Below, piece after piece: positions 1 through 5,896 of a stretch of DNA of 8,380 nt (positions are counted from its first letter, which is position 1; the number at the start of each line of letters is the position of its first letter). This DNA comes from Betaproteobacteria bacterium. GTDB taxonomy: Bacteria > Pseudomonadota > Gammaproteobacteria > Burkholderiales > SG8-39. The notes beneath the pieces were generated by a model. It searched no databases, was not told the DNA's origin, and saw only the letters and a program-made list of their open reading frames with translations. The stretch is taken from the NCBI GenBank assembly GCA_016867955.1, contig VGIE01000080.1, positions 1 through 8,380 on the forward strand, in the 5' to 3' direction. The position numbers and the translations under genes are program-made.

Positions 1-263
1 CTGCCTGTGCCGACGCTGAAGCCACCGCGCCGGCCAAGGCGTTTCATCAGCATCGATGCGGGAAAAGCGGCAAGTGCCGCCCCGACCACCCAGAACGTCA
101 CAGGCAGCGTCGCCAGCGCCTTGTTGCTCGCCAGCGCATAGCCCGCCAGCCCGTTCAGTGCGACGCCGGTCGCATTGTTGGTCAGCAGCAGCGCCTGGCA
201 GAGCGCCATCACGAACAGGCTCTTGCGCTCCGCGCCATGCATGCGGGGTACGGGCTGGCTCAT
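1..263 (-). CDS. MFS transporter, N-terminal part (runs off the left edge)
   Basis: This is the first 87 codons of a major facilitator superfamily permease, an inner-membrane secondary transporter. Its substrate cannot be told from this fragment. The start is the ATG at 263-261 (MSQPVPRMHG). A first hydrophobic helix covers about residues 15-37 and contains LLLTNNATGVALNGLAGYA. A second covers about 51-72 (LATLPVTFWVVGAALAAFPA). It is followed by a basic loop, MKRLGRRGGF (residues 73-82), which matches the loop 2-3 motif A of MFS proteins (the RxGRR element). The TNN plus NGLAG pattern occurs in a group of proteobacterial MFS proteins of unknown substrate. No strong Shine-Dalgarno sequence precedes the ATG, only a purine-rich GAAAGAA. 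An internal ATG at codon 8 is an alternative start. The gene is divergent from the SWIB gene. The family call is firm; the function is open. Confidence 0.85.
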   Translation of the reverse strand, partial: MSQPVPRMHGAERKSLFVMALCQALLLTNNATGVALNGLAGYALASNKALATLPVTFWVVGAALAAFPASMLMKRLGRRGGFSVGTG

Positions 264-561
264 TGTTTTCCCGGTTCTTTCCGGAACATGCGGAGGCGGG
301 ACACGCGACCGGCGGCGCTCCGGACCGCGGCTGTTCGCTTCGCGACGATGCTGCCGGTTATAGAAGGGACACGACCGGCATGGCACCCGGGCGCTTGGCC
401 GCGACGCGCCCCCACCGCTCGGCGCGCGCCGCCGAGAATGCGCATGCGGCGCAGTCAGCGAGGGCGCAAGCCTTGTTCCACCGCGGTCCGGGGCAGGCAT
501 TGCCGCCCGCGGCACATGCAGAACGCAGAGTGAAAATTACGGCAAAAGAACCGCTCTGCCA
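264..561. other. Gene-free spacer between the divergent MFS and SWIB genes
   Basis: I see no convincing gene here. The open frames crossing it on both strands are rich in Arg, Ala, Pro and Cys, as expected of chance frames in GC-rich DNA, and have no recognisable domain or good ribosome binding site. The spacer must hold the MFS promoter on the minus strand. A TATAAC hexamer reads on the minus strand at 362-357, but no good -35 box lies 17 bases upstream of it. Base composition shifts near 529-550, where an A-rich stretch (GTGAAAATTA) precedes the SWIB promoter and could act as an UP-type element. A small RNA cannot be excluded, but nothing supports one. Confidence 0.5.
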
Positions 562-590
562 TTGACAACGCGTCTGCGTTGAAGCATTCT
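562..590 (+). promoter_or_regulatory. Probable sigma70 promoter of the SWIB gene
   Basis: A perfect -35 hexamer TTGACA lies at 562-567. Exactly 17 bases later comes CATTCT (585-590), which matches three positions of TATAAT, including the conserved A2 and final T. The region just upstream is A-rich for this genome. Transcription would start near 597, leaving a leader of roughly 60 bases before the ATG at 656. The -35 box is strong and the -10 box weak, so the exact -10 assignment is uncertain. Confidence 0.5.
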
Positions 591-641
591 CATCTAGCAC
601 ACTAACGTGCTCGTTTTAATCACCGTCCCCAAAAACGTCCT

Positions 642-650
642 GGAGGGAGA
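642..650 (+). promoter_or_regulatory. Strong ribosome binding site of the SWIB gene
   Basis: GGAGGGAGA ends 5 bases before the ATG at 656. It is the best Shine-Dalgarno sequence in the window and fixes the SWIB start. It also suggests high translation, as expected for an abundant small basic DNA-associated protein. Confidence 0.75.
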
Positions 651-655
651 ACCGA

Positions 656-964
656 ATGGCCACAAAGAAAAAAGCCGCAAGCAAGAAGAAGGTTGTCAAG
701 AAGGCAGCAAAGCGCAAACCAAACGCCGCGTTCATGAAGCCCATGACGCCCAGCGCAGCGCTCGCCGCCTTGATTGGCGCGGCCGCGCAGCCGCGCACGG
801 AAGTCACCAAGAAGATCTGGGCCTACATCAAGAAGAACAAGCTGCAGGACACCAAGAACCGGCGCAACATCAATGCCGACGATAAACTGAAAGACGTCTT
901 CGGCGGCAAGAAGCAGGTTTCGATGTTCGAGATGACCAAGCTGGTCAGCAAGCACCTCAAGTAA
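656..964 (+). CDS. SWIB/MDM2 domain protein with lysine-rich histone-like tail
   Basis: This is a 102-residue basic protein. Residues 1-22 form a Lys/Ala tail (MATKKKAASKKKVVKKAAKR) like histone H1-type tails. Residues 28-102 form a SWIB/MDM2 fold: KPMTPSAALAALIG, then PRTEVTKKIWAYIKKNKLQD, then RRNINADDKLKDVFG, then QVSMFEMTKLVSKHL. In eukaryotes the SWIB domain is found in SWI/SNF chromatin-remodelling subunits and the related MDM2 domain binds p53. Small bacterial versions are common in betaproteobacteria and some other groups and are presumed to be nucleoid or transcription-associated, but their role is not established. The tail suggests DNA binding (inference). The ATG at 656 is set by the strong ribosome binding site 5 bases upstream. 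The gene stands alone with its own promoter. The downstream 174 bases (965-1138) contain no gene and no clear intrinsic terminator. Confidence 0.92.
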   Translation: MATKKKAASKKKVVKKAAKRKPNAAFMKPMTPSAALAALIGAAAQPRTEVTKKIWAYIKKNKLQDTKNRRNINADDKLKDVFGGKKQVSMFEMTKLVSKHLK

Positions 965-1138
965 AACCCTGGCGCGCCGGAACCGCCGCCTTGCGTGGCA
1001 GGCAGTCCCGGCGCCCACTACCTCCGCACTGCTTCACACGACCCGACGGCGAACTTCCGGGTCCTCATCACCGGCATACCCAATACGCGGCTTCGCGCTT
1101 TCGATCCTGCGCGAGCTGCCTTCAGGCGATTCAACGCG

Positions 1139-1462
1139 CTACAGCGCGCGCAGCAGGGAGATCGTCAGCATTCCCGCGATCACCGCGCCCATCAGGCTGC
1201 GTGTCAGGGCCGTGATCACCAGCACCGGCAAGATGGCAAGCAACGCCGGGTATCCGGACGGCCCTGCAATGCGCCCCCCCGGCACCAGCAGTTCACTCGC
1301 CAGCAGCGCAGCCAGGATCGCCACCGGCACTGCACCCAGCCATGCGCGCAGCCATGCCGGGAGCGCGATGCGTGATAACAATACCATTGGAGCGATACGA
1401 GGGATCGCGGTAACCAATGCTGATCCGATAATAATGATCAGGATGTCCGGGCGGATGTCCAT
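1139..1462 (-). CDS. azlD: AzlD-family amino-acid exporter small subunit
   Basis: This 107-residue membrane protein is the small subunit of an AzlCD (BrnFE-type) exporter. In characterised members the pair exports branched-chain amino acids and relatives (azaleucine resistance in Bacillus, Ile/Leu/Val/Met export in Corynebacterium). It has about four hydrophobic segments: residues 6-19 (DILIIIIGSALVTA), 24-40, 43-60 (GAVPVAILAALLASELL) and 72-106. The PRIAP turn near residues 21-25 matches the family's region around a conserved arginine or proline. Length is normal for AzlD. The ATG at 1462-1460 is preceded by a weak AAGG and lies inside the end of azlC. The two frames overlap by 25 bases, so translation is probably coupled. 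It is the last gene of the minus-strand run. The exact substrate is not readable. Confidence 0.88.
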   Translation of the reverse strand: MDIRPDILIIIIGSALVTAIPRIAPMVLLSRIALPAWLRAWLGAVPVAILAALLASELLVPGGRIAGPSGYPALLAILPVLVITALTRSLMGAVIAGMLTISLLRAL

Positions 1463-2226
1463 GCCTTGTCCAGTACGAGGGCGAGGGTCGCGGCCACCAG
1501 CGTCGCGAGCAGGATGTTCCACTGTCCGGGGATCAGGAGCGCGATGCCGACCGCGAGCGCTGCCGCAATCAGTGCCACCACGAGCATCCCGCGCATGCGC
1601 GCGCGCTGCGCCGCCTGCTGTCCCGCCGCCTCCGGGCTCGTTGACTGCGGCGCGGTGAACTGCAACACCAGCAGCGCGGCGAACATCGCCGGCAGCGCAA
1701 AGTCGAATCCGCTGGCGCGGGCATCCGCCACCAGCCCGCTCGCGAGCGCCCCGGCCAGATTGGCCGCCGCCCAGCTGAAGTAGGCCGACAGGTTGAGACC
1801 GGCCATCCATGCGGCGCGCCCCCGCTGGGGCAGCGCGCCGCGCACAAGCGCGGTCCAGGCAACCACGAAGGTCTCGTCGGTGAGCTGTAGACCCAGCAAG
1901 GCATTGCGGCCGGCGGATACGCTGGTGAAATGCGGCGCCAATGCGGCCGACAGCAGCACATGGCGGAGGTTGACGAGGAACACCGTCGCAACGATCGCAA
2001 GGACCGGCAGTTGAGCGTGCGAAGCCGCGGCGATCAAGCCCGCGACGACGAACTGCGCCGAGCCGGCATACAGCAGCAGCGACATGAGCATCACTTCCGC
2101 CACCGACAGGCCGCTGGCGCGCTGCACGACACCCGCGGCAAACCCGATGGACAGATAGCCCAGGACGATCGGCAGAGCCGCCTGGGCACCCTGCCGGAGC
2201 GTACCCGCCCGCCCCTCCCCGTTCAT
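1438..2226 (-). CDS. azlC: AzlC-family branched-chain amino-acid exporter large subunit
   Basis: This 262-residue inner-membrane protein is the large subunit of an AzlCD exporter and works together with the AzlD subunit encoded next. Family signatures are visible in order: LPIVLGYLSIGFAAGV (residues 18-33), LLYAGSAQF (51-59), NLRHVLL (86-92), LTDETF (115-120), AYFSWAAANLAGAL (148-161) and GFDFALPAMF (173-182). Two C-terminal hydrophobic segments cover about 213-232 and 236-252. Length is typical. The ATG at 2226-2224 starts one base after the stop codon of the upstream hydrolase frame (TGA at 2230-2228), and no good Shine-Dalgarno precedes it, which points to translational coupling. A longer open frame back to 2484 exists but only mirrors the hydrolase. 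Because the hydrolase is frameshifted but its downstream frame still ends here, reinitiation at azlC may depend on which frame ribosomes are in. Substrate specificity is inferred from the family only. Confidence 0.92.
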   Translation of the reverse strand: MNGEGRAGTLRQGAQAALPIVLGYLSIGFAAGVVQRASGLSVAEVMLMSLLLYAGSAQFVVAGLIAAASHAQLPVLAIVATVFLVNLRHVLLSAALAPHFTSVSAGRNALLGLQLTDETFVVAWTALVRGALPQRGRAAWMAGLNLSAYFSWAAANLAGALASGLVADARASGFDFALPAMFAALLVLQFTAPQSTSPEAAGQQAAQRARMRGMLVVALIAAALAVGIALLIPGQWNILLATLVAATLALVLDKAWTSARTS

Positions 2227-2227
2227 C

Positions 2228-3078
2228 TCAGCGCCCCGTGCCGCGACCGCGCACGCGCCCCGCAGGGACCGCCATCTGCACCACGTGCCCGTGATCGCGC
2301 AGTTCCGTCCAGAGGCCCTTGATGGCCCCTGCCGCGGCCTGGGGATGCTCGAGGGGGAACAAGTGGCCGCCATCGACCATCTCGACGCAGAAATGGCGGC
2401 GCGTGAGGCGCAGGCCGACGCGGTGGACTTCTTCAGAGCCGCGGCCGCCGACAAAGCCCCCGGGCACTCGAAGACGCGGCGCATAGGCCGCCAGATCGTG
2501 CGGAATGCTGCGGTAGATGCGGTACTCGACGTCCGGATCGAAGGCCAGCCTCACACCGCCGTGCGCCGCCATCGTGCCGGCGCGCGCGTAGTCGCGAACG
2601 CAATCGGGGTCGAGGCGGCGGAATGCCCGGCGCGTCAGAGAGTAGTCGCGCGCCGCCTCGTGCGTGGGCCACTCCCGGCGGCGTTCACGCGTGATCCCTG
2701 CCGGCGTGACGCGGTCGGCCATGCCGAAGCGCTTCACCATCCCGAACGCGGTGCCGGTCCAGAAACCGATAAGGGGCGAACCAGCCGCACGATCGCGGAA
2801 AACAGCTCCGGCTCCTGGACTGCGGCGAGAAAGCTCAGGTAGCCACCCAGCGAATGCCCCACGGCGAACACCGGGCCGGTGGACTGAGCCTTGATGAAAT
2901 CGGTGAGCTGCGCGACCAGGTGCGGCCAGCCATCGGTCACCGGATAGCGCGGGTCGTGCCCGATCCGCTCGATGCAGCGGATGTCGAAGTCCGGCTCAAG
3001 GTAACCGAACATCTTCCGATAGGAGCCCGCCGGGAAGCCGTTGGCGTGGGAGTAGACCAGGATGGGCCGCTTCGACAC
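2228..3078 (-). pseudogene. Alpha/beta hydrolase interrupted by a single-base frameshift
   Basis: The two halves of one alpha/beta-fold hydrolase lie in different frames. The first (3078-2734) starts with a GTG and reads SHANGFPAGSY (residues 10-20), HDPRYPVTDGWPHL, and the nucleophile elbow GHSLGGYLSF (74-83, Ser76). The second (open from about 2780 to 2228) carries VRLAFDPDVEYRIY and the likely catalytic histidine in VDGGHLFPLEHP. Inserting one base near 2780 joins them into a protein of about 283 residues. With an A restored on the coding strand the junction reads IVRLDSPLIGFW, matching the LDSP element I expect in this family. Adding a C to the CCCC run (2773-2776) also restores the frame, giving LVRPLIG. 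The unrepaired first frame stops after 114 residues, leaving the Ser but losing the His. This is either a young pseudogene or a sequencing error. Substrate is unknown. The C-terminal tail after about residue 260 is Arg/Gly-rich. Gap to the upstream lipoprotein gene is 32 bases. Confidence 0.82.
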
Positions 3079-3083
3079 GGATT

Positions 3084-3088
3084 TCCTC
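3084..3088 (-). promoter_or_regulatory. Ribosome binding site supporting the hydrolase GTG start
   Basis: On the minus strand GAGGA (3088-3084) ends 5 bases before the GTG at 3078-3076. No in-frame ATG is nearby, and the protein from this GTG begins directly with the family's first strand (KRPILVYSHANGF). This decides for a GTG start. Confidence 0.6.
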
Positions 3089-3110
3089 GAGGATTGGGCC
3101 GCGCAGGTCT

Positions 3111-3974
3111 TCAGGGCGCTGCGGCGACGGCCTTCTGGCCGGCCAGCACCTGGAAGTCCCGCGCGTAGCTCTCGAGACGGCGCAGGGCATGCGCACGCTG
3201 GTCGGGGCTGGCCTCCGCGACGATCTCCACCACCAGTTGCGTGAGACCACTTTCATGGCGGGCGGCGGCAGCCGCGAGTTCCGGCGCGCGCCCGATCTCG
3301 GGCTCCGCCAACAGCTCGGCCAGCGCTGCGGGTTCGCCACCGGCGCGGATCAGTCTCATGCCCGCGCGCTGGCGCCGCTTGCGATCCTCGTAGCGGAGCA
3401 ACAGAATGGCATCGTGCGCCTGCACGAAGCGACCGATGCGATCCTCCTGGGCGACCGACAGGCTGCCCAGCCAGTCGCTGAACTGCTTGCGCATCTGCCT
3501 TGCGGCGTGGCGCTGCCGCCGCCGCGGGTCGTCCAGGTAGCGTTCCGCCGCGTACTTAGCATTGCCTTCGGCCAGCTTGCGCTCGACATCGTCGATTTGC
3601 GCGGCCGACAGCCCGGCCAGCAGTGGCGCCGCCTCGGCCGCCGCGCGCCGGGCCAGGTGGCGATAGCGCACGCGCAGCTCCGCCGCCGCCCATGCGACTT
3701 CCGTCGCATCCACACCGTCCGCAGCGCGTCGCGCGACCTCGGTGAGCAGCGCGGCATAGGCCGGCAGTTCGCTGGCGCGGTGCCAGTCGTGGAATCGCGC
3801 GAGGCGGACCCGGAACTCTTCCTGCTGCGCCGGCTCCAGTTCGACGTAATCGGAGGCCATGTAGCGCACCAGCGTGTCGGCGTTGTTGTAGGCGATGCGC
3901 ACCGCCGTGCAGCCGCCCAGCGCCACGACCAGCGCCAGCGCAATGGCAGCACGCGCAAGGTGCCTGTGCGCCAT
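3111..3974 (-). CDS. DUF6279 family lipoprotein
   Basis: This 287-residue predicted lipoprotein has a signal peptide MAHRHLARAAIALALVVALGGC with lipobox LGGC at residues 19-22, so Cys22 would be lipidated and the protein anchored in a membrane facing the periplasm. The mature start reads TAVRIAYNNADTLVRYMASDY, then VELEPAQQEEF and FHDWHRASELPAYAALL. This is the pattern I associate with DUF6279, a proteobacterial lipoprotein family with no known function. The rest is largely charged alpha-helical sequence rich in Ala, Arg and Glu, with no membrane helix and no catalytic motif that I recognise. The ATG at 3974-3972 lies 2 bases after the fpr stop codon, which fits translational coupling. Upstream open frame exists back to 4394 but is antisense-type shadow sequence over fpr, and the lipobox fixes the start. 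Its place between a ferredoxin reductase and a hydrolase does not reveal a role. Confidence 0.85.
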   Translation of the reverse strand: MAHRHLARAAIALALVVALGGCTAVRIAYNNADTLVRYMASDYVELEPAQQEEFRVRLARFHDWHRASELPAYAALLTEVARRAADGVDATEVAWAAAELRVRYRHLARRAAAEAAPLLAGLSAAQIDDVERKLAEGNAKYAAERYLDDPRRRQRHAARQMRKQFSDWLGSLSVAQEDRIGRFVQAHDAILLLRYEDRKRRQRAGMRLIRAGGEPAALAELLAEPEIGRAPELAAAAARHESGLTQLVVEIVAEASPDQRAHALRRLESYARDFQVLAGQKAVAAAP

Positions 3975-3976
3975 AC

Positions 3977-4726
3977 TCACCAGTAGCTCTCGGCGCTGAT
4001 CTGCCCCGGCTGGCGGCGGCGGTGCTTCTGCATGCCGCGCGCCCTCAATACTGCCGTGGTTTCGGTGACCATGCCCGGGTTGCCGCACAAGAGCACCTGG
4101 GCGCCTGCGGCATCCAGCGCAAGTCCTGCGGCCCGCTCGAGGCGTCCATCGGCTATCGCCTGCGGAATTCGCCCTGTCAATACATCGGCCGCAGGTTCCC
4201 GGCTCAGCATGTGCACGACGCGCAGGCGCTCGCCGTGCCGCGACGCCAGCGCCGCGAGCTTGTCGCGATACGCCAGTTCCCGCGCCAGGCGCGCGGCATG
4301 CACCAGCACCACGCGTCGAAAGCGTCGCCACGGAGTCTCGGTACCGAGCATGGAGAGGAACGGCCCGATTCCGGTCCCCGTTGCAAGCAGCCACAGCGTG
4401 TCGGCATCGGGGACCTCGCTGAGCACCAGAAACCCGGCAGGTGCGGTCGCAACCAGGATCCGGTCGCCGGCCGCGAGCCGCGCGAGGGCCGGACTCAGCG
4501 GTCCGCCCGGGACAATGCCGTAATAGAACTCCAGCGGGCGCTCGCCGGGCGCATTGACAAACGAGTAGGGCCGCGTGATGACTTCACCGCCGATGTCCAG
4601 CGACAGTCGGGTGAATTGCCCGGCTTCGAACTCCGCAACTTCCGCCATCACCTGCAACGACAGCAGGGTGTCGGTCCAGTGCCGCTGCGAAACCACCATC
4701 CCCTCTGCCCAGCGTTGCGCGCTCAT
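3977..4726 (-). CDS. fpr: Ferredoxin--NADP(+) reductase (Fpr)
   Basis: This 249-residue FAD flavoprotein of the cytoplasm moves electrons between NADPH and ferredoxin or flavodoxin, supporting Fe-S cluster assembly, radical-enzyme activation and oxidative-stress responses in known members. It follows E. coli Fpr (248 residues) nearly end to end. The visible elements are WTDTLLSLQV (residues 17-26), FEAGQFTRLSL (33-43), the FAD motif RPYSFVN (52-58), the NADP-binding glycine loop LLATGTGIGPFLSML (113-127), LVHAARLARELAY (141-153), SREPAADVLTGRIP (175-188), CGNPGMV (214-220), and the C-terminal end AESYW. A terminal Trp is the mark of the E. coli-like bacterial subclass. I chose ATG 4726-4724 because it aligns with the E. 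coli N-terminus. An AAGGA lies about 13 bases upstream, further than ideal. An in-frame ATG at 4759 would add 11 residues and has no ribosome binding site. It is first in the minus-strand run, followed after 2 bases by the lipoprotein gene. Confidence 0.93.
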   Translation of the reverse strand: MSAQRWAEGMVVSQRHWTDTLLSLQVMAEVAEFEAGQFTRLSLDIGGEVITRPYSFVNAPGERPLEFYYGIVPGGPLSPALARLAAGDRILVATAPAGFLVLSEVPDADTLWLLATGTGIGPFLSMLGTETPWRRFRRVVLVHAARLARELAYRDKLAALASRHGERLRVVHMLSREPAADVLTGRIPQAIADGRLERAAGLALDAAGAQVLLCGNPGMVTETTAVLRARGMQKHRRRQPGQISAESYW

Positions 4727-4871
4727 TGTTGACGGGGTTTCCTTGGCGGGTATGGCCATGCGGTTGAATAGTTGCGACGAGTGGCGGATTGCGACGCGAT
4801 GGGAGGAGCAGAACTCACTTGGACGATGATGTCAGGGCCAGCGGCGTGTTCATCGCGCCAAAGGAGGCGAT

Positions 4872-5201
4872 TCATTGCAGCCGGAACGGCGCCAGACTGA
4901 GCGATTCTACTCTGTCGCTCAGCATCAGCACCGTGCCGTCGCGGCGATTGTCGCCGCCCGCCAGCAGCGGGGCGCTGAATTCGAACGCATAGCGCCTGCG
5001 CAGACGCAGCTTGCCGCCAGTATCGCGTTTGAAGCGCACGGATTCGAGCACCACGGTCTCGTCCAGGAACAGGAGCTGGTCCCGCTCGCACGCCGTGCGC
5101 CCCGCCCTGAGGGCCGCCTCGCGGGCGCGCAAGCCGTCGTACCAGTACCAGCCGGCCGCGCAGAGCAGCAGCAGGGCCAAGATCTCCGAGCTATCCGCCA
5201 T
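4872..5201 (-). CDS. DUF3301 small membrane-anchored protein
   Basis: This 109-residue protein has one N-terminal membrane helix, about residues 7-21 (ILALLLLCAAGWYWY), followed by DGLRAREAALRAGRTACERDQLLFLDETVVL. This arrangement is characteristic of the DUF3301 family: membrane anchor, D-x-LRARE, then a conserved Cys and LLDxTV. The C-terminal half reads LRLRRRYAFEFSA and GDNRRDGTVLMLSDRVESLSL, again family-typical. The function of DUF3301 is not known; the topology suggests an inner-membrane protein with its soluble domain on one face. The ATG at 5201-5199 is preceded by GAGGGG at very short spacing. A longer open frame reaches 5414, but its sequence is Arg/Pro/Cys-rich and not family-like. 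A 112- to 145-base gap separates this gene from fpr, so they may or may not share a transcript. Confidence 0.82.
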   Translation of the reverse strand: MADSSEILALLLLCAAGWYWYDGLRAREAALRAGRTACERDQLLFLDETVVLESVRFKRDTGGKLRLRRRYAFEFSAPLLAGGDNRRDGTVLMLSDRVESLSLAPFRLQ

Positions 5202-5397
5202 GGCCCCTCGGCACCTGACCGGGGCGGCACCGCAAGGGAGTGCGCGTGGCACCACTGCCGGCCCGCGACGCCCGCATGGCACGCTCGCAATCGGATATGG
5301 TCCAATACGCACGCCCGTTGTACCCTGCCGCCGCATGGCAACGCGCGGCGCGCACGCCGGGCCACCCCGACGTGCCGCCATCGAGAAAGAACCGCAC

Positions 5398-5778
5398 ATG
5401 AATCCCGACACCAAGCTCTTTCTTGCCGCAAGCGCTTTCGCTGCCTTCCTGGCCGTGGCCTTCGGCGCCTTTGGCGCGCATGCGCTGCGCGAGCGTCTGC
5501 CTGCCGACCTGCTGGCGATCTATCGCACAGCGGTCGAATATCACTTCTGGCATGCGCTGGGCCTGCTGGCCATCGGCCTGGTCGCCGAGATGCTGCCCGG
5601 GTCGGTCCTGATCAAATGGGCGGGGTGGCTGATGATTGCCGGCCTGCTGCTGTTTTCCGGCAGCCTGTACGCGCTGGCCCTGAGCGGCGTGCGCGTGCTG
5701 GGTGCGGTGACGCCGGTCGGCGGACTCTGCCTGCTGGCGGCATGGGCGACCTTGGCGGCCGCGGCACTGCGCGCCTGA
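5398..5778 (+). CDS. DUF423 (YgdD-like) integral membrane protein
   Basis: This 126-residue protein has four predicted membrane helices at about residues 8-28, 47-66, 74-96 and 99-124. DUF423 signatures are clear: FGAFGAHAL (22-30), EYHFWHALGLLAIGL (47-61), LLFSGSLYALALSG (84-97) and TPVGG (105-109). They match E. coli YgdD closely (GAFGAHVL, LFSGSLYCLALS, TPVGG). The family is widespread and its function is unknown. The ATG at 5398 has only a purine-rich GAGAAAGAA upstream. An in-frame ATG at 5335 would add 21 Arg/Pro/Ala-rich residues that do not resemble the family, so the shorter form is preferred. It is transcribed divergently from DUF3301 and convergently toward the ankyrin gene. Confidence 0.9.
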   Translation: MNPDTKLFLAASAFAAFLAVAFGAFGAHALRERLPADLLAIYRTAVEYHFWHALGLLAIGLVAEMLPGSVLIKWAGWLMIAGLLLFSGSLYALALSGVRVLGAVTPVGGLCLLAAWATLAAAALRA

Positions 5779-5821
5779 CGCCCCTCGACTGGCCCACGCA
5801 CGTCACGAAACAAGCTCATCG

Positions 5822-5844
5822 TATATCCATTTCGATATAGAAAT
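5822..5844. repeat. Two interleaved inverted repeats in an AT-rich spacer
   Basis: TATATC (5822-5827) is the exact reverse complement of GATATA (5834-5839). Interleaved with it, ATTTC (5829-5833) is the reverse complement of GAAAT (5840-5844). The arms therefore alternate as A, B, A', B'. The stretch is markedly AT-rich compared with the surrounding genes and lies between the convergent DUF423 and ankyrin genes. It may be an operator-like site or part of a transcript end; nothing identifies a binding protein. Confidence 0.5.
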
Positions 5845-5878
5845 CGCCCGCGAAGGCAGGTCTGGCGCAGTTTTTCAT

Positions 5879-5896
5879 ATTTCAATTCATTGAAAT
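5879..5896. repeat. 18-bp perfect inverted repeat over the ankyrin gene stop codon
   Basis: ATTTCAAT (5879-5886) and ATTGAAAT (5889-5896) are exact reverse complements with a 2-base centre. The site covers the last codons and TGA (5889-5887) of the minus-strand ankyrin gene. A run of five T (5871-5875) lies just before it on the plus strand. The stem has few G/C pairs, so it is a weak terminator at best. The ATTTC/GAAAT arms recur at 5829-5844. Confidence 0.55.

Noticed and set aside
358..600. Minus-strand open frame of 80 codons in the MFS-SWIB spacer
   Set aside because: No ribosome binding site, Ala/Arg/Cys-rich composition, and it crosses the likely SWIB promoter.
965..1010. Possible intrinsic terminator after the SWIB gene
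   Set aside because: The GGCGCGCCGG and CCGGCGCC segments pair only with a bulge and a long loop, and no T run follows.
1135..1148. Inverted repeat CGCGCT-AC-AGCGCG at the azlD stop as a terminator
   Set aside because: There is no T run on either side and such short GC dyads are common in this DNA.
3975..4394. Upstream extension of the DUF6279 frame
   Set aside because: It overlaps fpr in another frame and is Arg-rich; the lipobox signal peptide starting at 3974 fixes the true start.
4861..5840. Plus-strand open frame of 321 codons starting at TTG 4875 behind a perfect AAGGAGG (4861-4867)
   Set aside because: The ribosome binding match is striking, but the frame is antisense to DUF3301, overlaps DUF423 in another frame, and encodes Arg/Gln/Ala/Pro-rich sequence with no domain. 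Most likely chance.
5845..5875. CGCC/GGCG pair followed by TTTTT as a terminator for DUF423
   Set aside because: The stem is only four base pairs with a long loop and is separated from the T run by CAG; too weak to call.
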